Shown: positions 7,754 to 18,300 of the stretch, in pieces | How the letters are laid out: the number at the start of each line of letters is the position of its first letter | Numbering within the stretch: position 1 is the stretch's first letter | Translations under genes and position numbers: made by a program | The notes under the pieces: generated by a model | Database searches by the model: none | What the model saw: the letters and a program-made list of their open reading frames with translations, nothing else | What the model was told of the DNA's origin: nothing | Virus record (IMG/VR): IMGVR_UViG_3300048548_000024 | Location: 1-41,044 of that record | DNA: 41,044 nt | Strand: one strand, 5' to 3' | DNA from: a virus

Positions 7754-8158
7754 ATGAGTCTCAATGTAGACCAAGTGATTGAAGCGTACCTCAAGTATCG
7801 CAATCAGAAGGAGGCTCTTGAAGCTGAGATTAAGGATCAGGTCAAGGAACTCAAAGACAAGATGTCGAAACTTGAAGCGTGGATTAAGACGAAGGCTGAT
7901 AATGATGGTGTTACGTCATTCAAGACGAACCACGGTACTGCTTTTGTAACAACCAATGACTACGCGAATGTAGCCGATTGGGATGCTGTCTTATCTTTCA
8001 TTAAAGAGAATGACGCATACGACATGCTAGAGAAACGGATAAGCAAGAACGCTGTCCGAGGCTATATAGATCAGCATAAAGCTGTACCGTCAGGCGTGAA
8101 TTACGGAACACGCATTGATGTAAACGTCCGTAAACCTGCAACTAAAATTGAAGACTAG
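7754..8158 (+). CDS. Conserved replication-module protein with N-terminal coiled coil
   Basis: The product has 134 residues. Residues about 10-50 are highly charged heptad-like helix (EALEAEIKDQVKELKDKMSK), then a compact domain with a TNHGTAFVTT strand and the WDAVLSFIKENDAYDML helix. I recognise the arrangement as a phage replication-module protein of unknown function that commonly sits beside an ssDNA-binding protein, but I cannot name a family with certainty. The long coiled coil recalls Gam-type nuclease inhibitors; the C-terminal half does not clearly fit that. It begins 5 bases after the helicase stop and ends 10 bases before the next start. Confidence 0.65.
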   Translation: MSLNVDQVIEAYLKYRNQKEALEAEIKDQVKELKDKMSKLEAWIKTKADNDGVTSFKTNHGTAFVTTNDYANVADWDAVLSFIKENDAYDMLEKRISKNAVRGYIDQHKAVPSGVNYGTRIDVNVRKPATKIED

Positions 8159-8167
8159 GAGAAAATT

Positions 8168-9136
8168 ATGAACGATATTATCCCAACCAATATCCAAGTA
8201 CCCGCGCACTTGGCTGATAAAATTGGTAAACCTTCTGCACTAGCAGACTCTTTGATGGGTGGCATGGCTAATGAAGGAGGTGACGCATACCCACGAATCT
8301 CAATCAAAGGCTCACGCTTTCGTATTGTCGAGGGTAAGAATGAGACTGTGCTTGACAGCAACGTACTAGAAGCTGTGATTGTAGGGGCTAACCCCAAGCT
8401 ATCGAAGACATGGTACGAGAAAGCATGGACACCAGATGCAGAGTCAACTGCTCCAGACTGTTTCTCACTTGATGGCATTAGCCCACATACTGACAGTAGT
8501 AATTCGCAGAATGATTTGTGTGCTTCATGCCCACAAAACGCATGGGGTTCTAAGGTGACACCCCAAGGGCAACAGATTAAAGCCTGTGCTGACCAAAAGC
8601 GATTAGCTATCGTAGCGGCTGATGACCCCGATGGTTCAATTTACTTACTACAAGTTACACCTGCGGCGCTGAAAGGACTCAACTCATACCAGAAGGAGTT
8701 GTCAGTAAGAGGCATCGCCCCTGAGATTGTGCGTACTAAAGTATCATTTGATACCAGTGCTTCCTTCCCGAAACTACAGTTTGGATTTGGTGGCTTCAAC
8801 GATGAGCATACACAACAAGCTGTGGATAAGCTGTTTGGAACTGATGAGGTCAAGACTATCACAGGAGAACTTGCTCCTGCTAGTAAGCCTGCTGAAGTGC
8901 CGGTTATAGAGAAGAAGCCTGAGCCTGTAGTCACTGCGCCTACACCAGAGCCAGTCGCACCTGAGCCTGTGGATAAACCTGCTCCTGTAAAAGGATTTGG
9001 TGCAAAGAAAGTCGAAGAGCCTACACCTGCCCCTAAGGTAGTTGAAGAACCTAAGGCCGCACCAGTGGCTAATGGACAGGCTGATGATTTAGCCGCTGAG
9101 ATTGCGGCTCTTGTGGGGGATGTAGCTGATGACTAA
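8168..9136 (+). CDS. Probable ssDNA-binding protein with zinc site and acidic tail
   Basis: The product has 322 residues, with AGGAG before the ATG. Residues 40-220 form a mixed beta domain containing four cysteines (Cys98, Cys118, Cys121, Cys140), suitable for zinc binding as in phage gp32-like proteins. Residues 240-300 are a Pro/Ala/Glu/Val linker with repeated PEPV, PAPK-type units, ending in a short acidic amphipathic tail (EIAALVGDVADD). A globular domain, a flexible Pro-rich linker and an acidic C-terminus is the plan of single-strand binding proteins, whose tail recruits polymerase and helicase. The position in the replication module supports this. No sequence family was recognised with certainty, so the function is inference from architecture. 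Confidence 0.6.
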   Translation: MNDIIPTNIQVPAHLADKIGKPSALADSLMGGMANEGGDAYPRISIKGSRFRIVEGKNETVLDSNVLEAVIVGANPKLSKTWYEKAWTPDAESTAPDCFSLDGISPHTDSSNSQNDLCASCPQNAWGSKVTPQGQQIKACADQKRLAIVAADDPDGSIYLLQVTPAALKGLNSYQKELSVRGIAPEIVRTKVSFDTSASFPKLQFGFGGFNDEHTQQAVDKLFGTDEVKTITGELAPASKPAEVPVIEKKPEPVVTAPTPEPVAPEPVDKPAPVKGFGAKKVEEPTPAPKVVEEPKAAPVANGQADDLAAEIAALVGDVADD

Positions 9137-9413
9137 TATTCCGCCACTCAACTTCACGAAAGTAGAAGCGTTGCGGAAACATATGCTACTGACTACAGGC
9201 AACATGGCTGAGTTACTTGGCGTATCACGGATGACTTACTATGGATGGGTACAGGGCAAAGCCATCCGTAAAAAGAACGATGAGAAAGTTCGTGATACAC
9301 TTAGGGAATTACTTACAGTCATGTCTGATGGGTGGCCTCAACCAGAGGTTATTGCCATAGAGCAGAAACAACGTTTCCAAAGGCTTCTTGAGATTTTAGG
9401 TAAACAAGACTAA
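9129..9413 (+). CDS. Small helix-turn-helix DNA-binding protein
   Basis: The product has 94 residues and its start overlaps the end of the preceding gene by 8 bases. Residues 17-45 form a clear Cro/XRE-type helix-turn-helix: NMAELLGVSRMTYYGWVQGK, with the usual turn Gly-Val-Ser and a recognition helix followed by Trp. The rest is basic or helical. It may be a transcriptional regulator acting within the phage or a replication-origin-binding factor. It is followed immediately by a strong hairpin, marking the end of a transcription sub-unit. No operator repeats were identified nearby. Confidence 0.72.
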   Translation: MTNIPPLNFTKVEALRKHMLLTTGNMAELLGVSRMTYYGWVQGKAIRKKNDEKVRDTLRELLTVMSDGWPQPEVIAIEQKQRFQRLLEILGKQD

Positions 9414-9420
9414 GGTAGAA

Positions 9421-9443
9421 GGGAGGGGGCTAAGCCCCCTTCC
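9421..9443 (+). terminator. Strong G/C hairpin after HTH gene (terminator- or attenuator-like)
   Basis: A ten-base-pair stem, GGGAGGGGGC pairing with GCCCCCTTCC (one G-T pair), encloses a three-base TAA loop. It lies 8 bases after the HTH gene stop and 21 bases before the primase-helicase ATG. There is no T tract after it, so it could reduce rather than abolish read-through, or protect the 3' end of the upstream message. A closely related element is found at 38603-38618. Confidence 0.6.
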
Positions 9444-9464
9444 GTAACTGTGAAGGTAACAACA

Positions 9465-12323
9465 ATGGACACGCTGAGTTTTTTACAGCGGGTTCTACCG
9501 TCTGAAGGATACTATGTAACGACACTGATAAGCCCAGATAACAAAGTACAACAGGGCTTTTTTGATACGGTAGAAGAACTCGCTAAAGCCTGTATAAGGC
9601 TATCATCGTCACAGCCAGACAAGAATGTCTATTTCGCTGTGTCGGCTTTCAATACCAAGGGTAATAGAAAGCAAGATAATGTTCGTGCAACTAAGCTAGT
9701 TGCTGTCGATGTGGATTGCGGAGAGGGCAAACCGTTCCCCACATGGAAGGAAGGACTAACTGCACTAGGTAAGTTTGTCGCTGAGATGCGCTTACCTAAA
9801 CCACTAATCATTCATTCGGGCAATGGCCTACACGCCTATTGGGTTCTTGATGCAGAGTTAGAGCCAGAGGAATGGAAGCCTCTAGCCGAAGCATTGAAGG
9901 AAGCCTGTGTAGCAAAAGGCTTTGAGGTTGACCCTGCTGTACCTGCTGACAGCGCAAGAGTCTTGCGTCCTGTTGGTACTATAAACACCAAGGGTGGTAA
10001 CGAAGTTAAGATGCTTGTAGATGCTGAGCCAGTAAGCGTTCAGACATTGCGGGATTGTCTAAGTTATTACTTCAAGCCCTCAGCTGCAGCCAGTATAGAT
10101 CGCACTCGTGAGAGCACGTTGCTGGATAATCTAGCAGTCAAGCAAGATTTCCCACCTGCTGTCGGCTCTGTAGTAGCAAGTAAGTGTAAGCAGATTGAAT
10201 GGGCTATAGCTAACCAAGGGGATGTAGATGAGCCACTATGGTATGACATCATTGGTGTAGCGGCACATTGTATCGACCCAGAATCTACAGCAAAGGAGTG
10301 GAGCAATCAGCATCCGTCGTATGATGAGAAGACTACCTTACACAAACTTGCTCACTGGAGGCAGTCCACAACAGGGCCAACAACATGTGCGAAGTTTGAA
10401 GCAGACCGCCCTAATGGGTGCAGAGGCTGTAAGTTCAAAGGCAAAATCGGTTCGCCTGCCAGACTTGGGGTGCAGTATCAAGAGGTGGCTGTTCCACAGA
10501 AGGCGTTAGATAGTGTTGCTAATGCTATCCCTATGCCTAAACCATTCAAGCGTACAGTGGATGGCATCAAAGTTACTATAGACGATACCGATATAGATGT
10601 ATGCAAGTTCGACATATACCCAGTTGGGTATGGACTAGACCACTCGCTAGGCTATGAGACTGTGAGGTTTCATTGGAATAGACCACACATGGGGTGGCAA
10701 GAGATTTCGCTAAGACAGGCGTATCTAGCAGAGGGCAGTCGTGAGTTCGCTACAGCGATAGCAGACCAAGGTATTGTCCTATATAACAAAAGGCAAACGG
10801 AGTATTTTCAACTTATGATGCGGTCATATATGGAAGAGCTTAGACAAATCCGTGCCATGACCAACCTCTACTCAACTATGGGATGGAAAGAAAAGAACAC
10901 GGCATTTGTTATAGGCGACACACTAATTAAGCGAGACGCTAATGGTGCAGTCGAAGAAGAAAACATTAATCTATCAGCAGGAGTACAGCGTCAAGGCAAC
11001 GAGTTGTACCCAGTAAAGGGAACGCTAGAATCTTGGGCTACCCTTACATCTATAATGGAGAAGGCTGACCTCAAGGCGCACATGTTTGCGTTAGGCGTAG
11101 GCTTCTCAGCACCACTATATAATTTCACTGGCCTCAAAGGTCTGACTATATCCCTGTATGGTGCAACAGGTGGAGGTAAAACACTGGCGCAGTATTGGGC
11201 GCAGTCTATATATGGCGACCCCGACAAGCTACACTTTGCGGCTAAGTACACACAGAACAGCCTGTTCTCACGACTTGGTACATACGCTAACCTTCCGTTA
11301 ACCATCGACGAAGTTACCATGATGCAAGACAAAGAAGTCGGTGACTTCTGCTATTGGGTATCTCAAGGCAGGGATAAGGCTAGGCTCAACCGTAACGCAG
11401 AAGAGCGTGACTCTAAGACTTGGGCTACACCTGTCATGGTGTCCACTAACAAATCTCTACAGAGTAAACTGATTGCATCAGGACTAGACACAGACGCTCA
11501 GATGGCTCGTATGTTAGAGGTGACAGTACCGCAGAGTGCTATCTTCACAAGGAACTCAGAAGCAGGGCGTAAGATATACGAAGCAATCCACGCTAACTAT
11601 GGTCACGCAGGTAGGCTGTATATAAAGAACCTAGTAGAGATGGGCGAGGACGGTATCAATGCGGCGATAGCAGAGGCTACCAATACATTCCACAGTAAAT
11701 ACAAAGCTAGATTCAGCGGTGAAGAACGGTATTGGGAACAGTCTATCATCTTAGCAGACCTAGGTTTGAAACTGGCAAATGACTGGGGCTTGATAAAGTT
11801 CGACTACCGCCAAGCAACCGAGTGGGTACTGGCACAGATTGGTGCTATCCGTAGGACTGTACAGGAAAACCAAGTGGACTCATTCGATCTTATCGCAGAG
11901 TACATGGCTGATAGTGCAGACGCACAGGTTACTGTAATGCACACCTCAGGTCAGAAACCACAGCCAGATTATAGCCGTATACCAAGGGGCGATGTAAGAG
12001 TTCGCCTTGATGTATTCCGTAAGTCTGCGGCTGATCCGTTTGACAAGGGTACTATGATGGTTGACCGCACTCACTTCCGCAAATGGTTGTCAGTGCGAGG
12101 AGCTGACTACAAGTCATTCAAACAGGAACTTGCTGAGGAGAACGTAGTAGCCACACCCAAGTCAGAGAAAGCATCCCTTGGTAAGGACACGCCAATTAAA
12201 CTGGCGCAGTCTTATGTGATTGGATTTAATCTGACACATCCACGTTTCCAGAGTTTGTTAGAAAGTGCAGATGTAGCGGCAGATGACTTAGCTTACGGTC
12301 AGCTTCAAGTTATCAAAGACTAA
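9465..12323 (+). CDS. PrimPol primase - DUF927 helicase fusion
   Basis: The ATG at 9465 (AAGG upstream) is preferred to a GTG at 9450, giving 952 residues. The N-terminal 210 residues resemble the RepB-like archaeo-eukaryotic primase: VDVDC (Asp82, Asp84), then SGNGLHAYWVL, then DSARVLRPVGTINTK. A Cys-containing middle section (CAKFEADRPNGCRGCKFKG, near residues 305-330) could bind zinc. From about residue 365 the protein matches DUF927 with a P-loop ATPase: GATGGGKT (Lys572), LPLTIDE (Walker B), and a sensor/arginine-finger region with ARMLEV. It should prime and unwind DNA in one polypeptide. It is last in the early block and its TAA overlaps the opposite block's TAG. Confidence 0.88.
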   Translation: MDTLSFLQRVLPSEGYYVTTLISPDNKVQQGFFDTVEELAKACIRLSSSQPDKNVYFAVSAFNTKGNRKQDNVRATKLVAVDVDCGEGKPFPTWKEGLTALGKFVAEMRLPKPLIIHSGNGLHAYWVLDAELEPEEWKPLAEALKEACVAKGFEVDPAVPADSARVLRPVGTINTKGGNEVKMLVDAEPVSVQTLRDCLSYYFKPSAAASIDRTRESTLLDNLAVKQDFPPAVGSVVASKCKQIEWAIANQGDVDEPLWYDIIGVAAHCIDPESTAKEWSNQHPSYDEKTTLHKLAHWRQSTTGPTTCAKFEADRPNGCRGCKFKGKIGSPARLGVQYQEVAVPQKALDSVANAIPMPKPFKRTVDGIKVTIDDTDIDVCKFDIYPVGYGLDHSLGYETVRFHWNRPHMGWQEISLRQAYLAEGSREFATAIADQGIVLYNKRQTEYFQLMMRSYMEELRQIRAMTNLYSTMGWKEKNTAFVIGDTLIKRDANGAVEEENINLSAGVQRQGNELYPVKGTLESWATLTSIMEKADLKAHMFALGVGFSAPLYNFTGLKGLTISLYGATGGGKTLAQYWAQSIYGDPDKLHFAAKYTQNSLFSRLGTYANLPLTIDEVTMMQDKEVGDFCYWVSQGRDKARLNRNAEERDSKTWATPVMVSTNKSLQSKLIASGLDTDAQMARMLEVTVPQSAIFTRNSEAGRKIYEAIHANYGHAGRLYIKNLVEMGEDGINAAIAEATNTFHSKYKARFSGEERYWEQSIILADLGLKLANDWGLIKFDYRQATEWVLAQIGAIRRTVQENQVDSFDLIAEYMADSADAQVTVMHTSGQKPQPDYSRIPRGDVRVRLDVFRKSAADPFDKGTMMVDRTHFRKWLSVRGADYKSFKQELAEENVVATPKSEKASLGKDTPIKLAQSYVIGFNLTHPRFQSLLESADVAADDLAYGQLQVIKD

Positions 12324-15300
12324 AAGCCTTCATCATTTAGTCCGTATATTTCCATAAGTATTTGCAGGTCAGAACGTATATTGGTAGGCGCAGTCTTCAA
12401 GTACCTCTGGCCTGTAGGCATCTTGGCAGACTTAGCAGACCGCTTTGCTCTAGACCTAAAGTCTTTGAACTCAAACGCAGTGTTAGCGTGGATATCATTC
12501 CAGTCCATGACCATCATCTCAATGTCTAGCATACGGTCTAGATCATCCTCAACAGACGCTTTTACATAGGCCGCAGTGTAGTCAGCCCGAAGTGCCTTGA
12601 TATAGTCAGCCTTGTACTTACCCAATCTTACGATGTCGTTCTCTCTTGTGGCTACAGCAGGATAGAAACCTGCCGCCCTAAAGAGTATCTGCCCCCAACT
12701 AGCGGAAGGGTCTATGACTTTGCCTTGCGAGTTTGTCACTACGCCAGAATCATAATAAGTAGATGCGTCTACTATGCCGCGCATGGCGGCTATTGGTGAT
12801 TCGCGGAATGCTTCAGTTAGCGTCAGTGTCTGGTCTCTAAGACCGACTGCACCTGCACCATACTTAGTTAGGTTTCCTGCTGTAACAAACGCACCTTCAA
12901 CACCAGACCAAATAGGCCCGAAGAAGTTCTCAAGCTCTCGACCTGTATCAGCGCCAGCCCTACCCGCACCAGTCAACGGAAGCATATCCCCAAAGCCTAG
13001 TCGGGTTGAGAATGTACCTGCCGCAATCTGGTCTAGCCCGCCTCGCATGATGAACTTTGCAGAGCCTGGGGCTAGGTCTTCAAACAGCGTGATAAGAGAT
13101 TCCTCTACGCCCGCCGATGTGATGCCAAACTTCTGCATGAGTGTGTCAATCAAATCAGCTAGGTCATCTGCGAATGGTAGACCTTTAAGTCCGGACATAA
13201 GCACAAGCATACCGATAAAGTACAGTCTACCTTGAGGACTCAGACCTTTTAGCATCTGAATTGTGATGATAGAGAACTGCTTATAGATAAACAGATACTG
13301 ACCCACGTTGCCACGCGCCATCTCTGGGCGGTTAAACATGCCGTATTCACCCTGCGAAGTATTCACAGCAGTACGAGCAAACGCAGTGGCCTCTGCCCTA
13401 AACTCTGTTAGTAGTTCATTCTTCTGCTCAGTTGTTAGACTGTCGAAGTTAGGTGTGCCAGCAATAGCCCGCTTCATATGCAGACGATAGCCCGCCAAAG
13501 CCGTGGCTCTACGGTTGAGTTGCTCTGTGTATGAGAACATACCCATCCACAGTTTGATTGCGCCTTGTAGCTTGTTGCTATTGATTCCACCCCTTGCTGT
13601 ACCAACTAGAGCGTTAGCTTGTGCCGCTTGTAGAACACCTTCTGATGTGGCGTCTGCTAGGAACAATGCCTCATCCTCAGTTATCTTATGTTTCTTCCGC
13701 AGAGCTTCATTACTCGCTAGTCTATTGACATATACAGCGTCTGCTAGTTTACGATCACCCATGTTACGAGCGGCAATCTGCATTTCCATAGTGGCGTTAC
13801 TGATTCCGAACCCGCCTCCAAACCCTCTAGCCTCGTTGTAAGTGCCGAGGTAAGGAATAGAGTGTGTAGCCATAGAGACAAGGTTGATACCAGCAGTGGC
13901 GATTGAGCCACCAAGCTGAGCAACAACAGTCCACATCTTCAAACGAGAGCCAGTTTCACCTGACAGTAAGTCCTCAGTCGAGTCGTTGATGTTCGCACTG
14001 TCAGCATACCATTGCTGTAGTCCGAGTGCTGTGCCTCTGTAGTCTTCACCTCTACCTAGGTTCTTCATAGCCTTGCCAGACACACGGTTAGTAGCCTGTG
14101 GCATACCATCACCTGCCATATACTGATACATATAGGCATAGCGGTCATAATCATTTTGGGCTTTACGCATCTGCTCTGGTGTTAGGTCAGTGCGCTCTGT
14201 CTGAGCGTACAAGTCTTGCATTTGCTTTGAGTTACCACGCCATAAGCTGTCGTCCAACATGATGTTGTTTAGACGGTGGCGGTAGAAAGCCTGCCCTGCA
14301 ATGTGCCCCTGCGTCTCAAGATATTCTGATGTGCTACGTACAACGTCTTGATCCCAACCTTTAACACCCGCTCTCTGGATGCTCCTACGAGCACGTTGAG
14401 TCTGGGCAGTCAAAGCCTCCACAATACGTTCACGTTCTTCTGGGTTTATGTTTACATCTAAACGAGCAAGTGTATTCGTGAAGTCAGTCAGACTAAACTG
14501 CTGACCTAAGACTGAACCTTTACGGGTTGTCTCGGTCACTGCTCGGAAGGTTACGGCTCGCTCTGCACCTGACTCATCTGTAAGAGTAAACTCGGTGTCG
14601 CCAAACTCTGTATTTAGATTGTCAGCTATCTCGCGGGCATCCTTACGGCTACCAGCTTGGTAGTACGGCATGACTGTGCGCCACACATCATCCAACTTGA
14701 CTACTTCGCCGTTAGCGTCAAACGCCACAACCCTAATCTGCTGGTTGCCACGGCGTGTGAACGGTACATACGATGTCATTATCGTACGCTTAGCATTAAA
14801 CTGTGCGTTCTGTGCCTGTACATCGAGAAGATACAAGTTACCAATCGCAGATGTTACGCGGTTAGCTTGGCTCTTTGAGTAGTTCTTAGCAGACAGTGAG
14901 TCCAATCCATCAATAATATCTTGGAACTCTGGGCCTTGGAACTTAGCAGCGTCCTCTCTACCCTGCTTAAAGTCCTGCACCTTACCTTTCTGAAACAGTG
15001 CGCGGTTAAATTCTCTTAGGAACGTACGGGCATTGGTTACTGACTCGCTCTTGTATTGGAAGCTACCGCCTTCCTGTCTCGCACCTTCTTGATACAGACG
15101 AACGTACTGCTCCATGACCTTACGCATGACCATAGAGTCTATATCTGACATACCGTAAGATTTTTTGAATTGGTTAATAGTAGCGTCACGTTGGGCTATA
15201 GCCCCTTCGATAGTAGAGCGAACCACATCAAGAGCAGACTGGTCTACTGCTGTTCTTTGTTCAGTGTAGATTTTCCATACGCGGTCTGTGATTGTGAAGT

Positions 15301-18300
15301 CAGGTGTCCACGTATCTTCTGTAAATACTTTTTGTTCTTGGTCGCCAAGTGTTACGCGTAATCCATTTTGGAAGTCCTCGCGTGTTAGCTTTCCTGCTTC
15401 TTGTGCGGCTGTGAAGTTAACGCTGTTGATGCCTATGGTTCCGTTGTCGTCAATAACAAGATCACCCACATCACGGATCTCTCCGTCAGTAACAGTATTC
15501 TGCTTGTGCAATGCGCCATATGCTAGCAGCTGACCTGCTTGTAGTAGCTCAGCTTCTGTTGGCCCACCTTCTTTTCCGCCGCCGTCTGCTGTGTACGAGA
15601 ACGCAGAGTGGGAGAACGCAGTCATACCTTCGTAGTTAGACAGGAAGCGTCTTGCTCTACTTGAACGAGATTGGAATATATTAAACACCTGCTGGAGGCC
15701 ATCGCTTCTGGTAGCCATGTTGTCCAGAGACTGTACGTTTTCAGCTAGCTTACCAAGGAACACACCGACATCACGGATGTTCTCTATATCCTTTGCGTTC
15801 TTAAGCATGTTCTTCAGAGCGTTCATGCCGCCGTACTGACCGCCACGTTGTACGTAAGCGTGCGATGCCATAGCTCGTGAGGCTGCGTCTGCAGTATCTT
15901 CTACAAGTGAGTAGCGTCCCAACGTGTTGTCAGACTGTAAGCTCTTAAGGTTATTCCCTAGCTCCTGCATGCTTACTAGACCGCTACCACCCTGCAACAA
16001 GTTTCTGCGTGATTGTCTAATCATGTACCTGGCCAGGTCATCTTCAAAGGTTGCACCCATAGCTTCTAGGGCATCCTTGATTGCGTACCACATTCGTTTG
16101 ATAAGGCTAGAATCTAGGTCGGCTGCTTTGTCAGCCATTGTTTCTTCGATGGCTTCTAGCTTGTTCATACCCATCTCAACGCGGCGGTCAACCATTGCGC
16201 GGACGGAAGAATCACCTCGGTAGATTTCTTCTAGGACTGTATTAAGTTGTGGTTCAGCCATGAAAGCACGGAAGCCAAAGTGGCCCATAGTCTCGTGCGC
16301 TATAACAAACTGTGCCTGCTGTTCTGTTTTAATGTTGTCACTAAACAAAATGATTTCATCGCCCACAGAGAATCCTGCTGCAGGGGTAAACTCAAAGTCA
16401 CCATCAGGGCGTGAGTTATTTGCACGCTCAAACAGTTCTGGGTTAGCAGCTTTAAGCTCTGCTTGATCTTTATAGACAAATACCTTTGGCTTAATCTTTA
16501 GACTAGAGATAGCTTTCTTAGCGATAGCCTGCACGCGCAACTTTGGAAGAGGGTCAGTGATAGGCTGGCTGTTGTCCGCTCTGTAGAAGCTACCTCGTTT
16601 ATCGTCTGCTGCCTTGGCTGCGTCAGCCATAGTAGAGGAGTCTTCAGACCTAGACTGTGACACGTTAGCTGCTGGTGCTGGGTTAGCCATAGCTTTATAT
16701 GGAGCACCTGTAATTGTTATGCCGTTCTTTGGGTCAGCAATTTTATCTACTAGGCCACGGCGTGTAGCGTACTCAAACCACGGTTGTGTGGAAGAACGCG
16801 TTTCTGTTTCGTATGTGGCGAACTTAACAAAGGTCTCGTCTAGTATTTTCTTTTGGCCTTCGGAGAAAGTCTCAGGGGCTGTAAATGTTTTATCCACAAA
16901 AGCTTTAGCCGCTGTCCTTGCGGCTCTGTAGTCCGTGGCCTCTGCGTTTGTACCACTAGGAGCGGCAGACCAATATGCGTAATCCAGTAGAGACACAGCA
17001 AGCCCGCGTAGTTCACCGGAGTCTTGCTCTGATTCAAACTCAGATACCAACTCTTGTACAAGTGCTGCTTCGCTGTCTGGGTCTACGACAGGTTGCCTTT
17101 GTACGCTATCTTCCTGTACACTTTGTTCGGCCCCAGATCCCCGAACGGCTGCTTCTGTTTCCGCAGGGCTGCTTGCTGCCTTGCGATTCTCCGCTTCTCT
17201 GAGACGCTCTTGAGAGCGATTTGTTGCGGCAGCTGCGCGTTCTCTGGCGTTGCTGACTGGAACTTCTTCGCTACTTTCGGTAGGTTGGCTTCCATCCACT
17301 CTTTCTGGGCTTTGCTCCTGTACATTCTGCTGCTCCTGTACTTGCTGCTGGAGCTTATTAATCTCTTGTTGCTCCTGCACCTGCTGTTGAAGCCTGTTGA
17401 TCTCTTGCTGTTGCGCAACGACGGTCTCTTCAGCAGGGGTTGTCTGAATAAGTTCTGGTGTGGCTGGCACTGTAGTACCGGCACCCTTGAGGGCAGCAAC
17501 TGACGGCTCGCCACGTTGTGTAAATAGAATACCTTGCCCTGCTGCACGCGCTTCCGCTGGGGTCATTGGGCTTGCTGCTTCTTCAGCTGCCTTCTGAGCC
17601 TCACGCTCCTGCTTGCGGAGTAGACGATTCTGTTTGGTGATTTCTTTTTGTTCCGCCTTAGTTATCTTTGGCAGCTTAACTTGGCCACGGAACAAGTCTA
17701 ACTGGCGAGGCGGAGTAACTGGAACTGGTACGGTAGGGAGACCCGCAACCGGAGCAGGCGGTGGAGAAACTTCCGCCTGCTGCCTGCCTAATTGCTCCGC
17801 CTCATAAGCCGCGATTTCGTTCTGCGACTGCTGTAAGGCAAGCGCGTTCTCGACTTCGCGGTTATTCTGTTCAATCCGTGCGTCTTCCATTGCTCGCATC
17901 TCAGCCTCTTGCTGGGCTTGCTGTGCTTGCTGTTGTGCTTGCTGTTCTTGTTCTTGCTGGCGTGCAACTGCTTCTTGCATACGCTGCTGTAATAGGTTTG
18001 GTTGTGCCTGCGGCTGCTGTGTTGCAGCTTGTTGAATAGCCTCACTTACGTTCTCTACGGGAACTGGAGGTGCTGGCGGCACTGGGGGTGTAGGTGGGGT
18101 ATATGCAGGCCCATCAAGAGCAAACAAATCACCTTGGTCTGGTTGCACTCCGCCCGTACGATCAGACAGGGGCTGTCCTGCCTCCATAGCTCTGTCTAAG
18201 CGGTTAGCTTCAGCTATCTCACGCTGCCTAATTTCGTTTTGTACTGCTTGTTCTTGTTCTGCAGGGTTTACTGGTGTAGGGGGCTGGTTAGCAACACCCG

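Noticed and set aside
9450-9464. GTG at 9450 as start of the primase-helicase
   Set aside because: It lies only 7 bases after the hairpin and would place the AAGG site inside the gene; the ATG at 9465 has better spacing.
12774-13235. A 153-codon + strand open frame near the convergent junction
   Set aside because: Antisense to the giant protein, which has a consistent domain pattern; this frame shows no recognisable motif or ribosome binding site.
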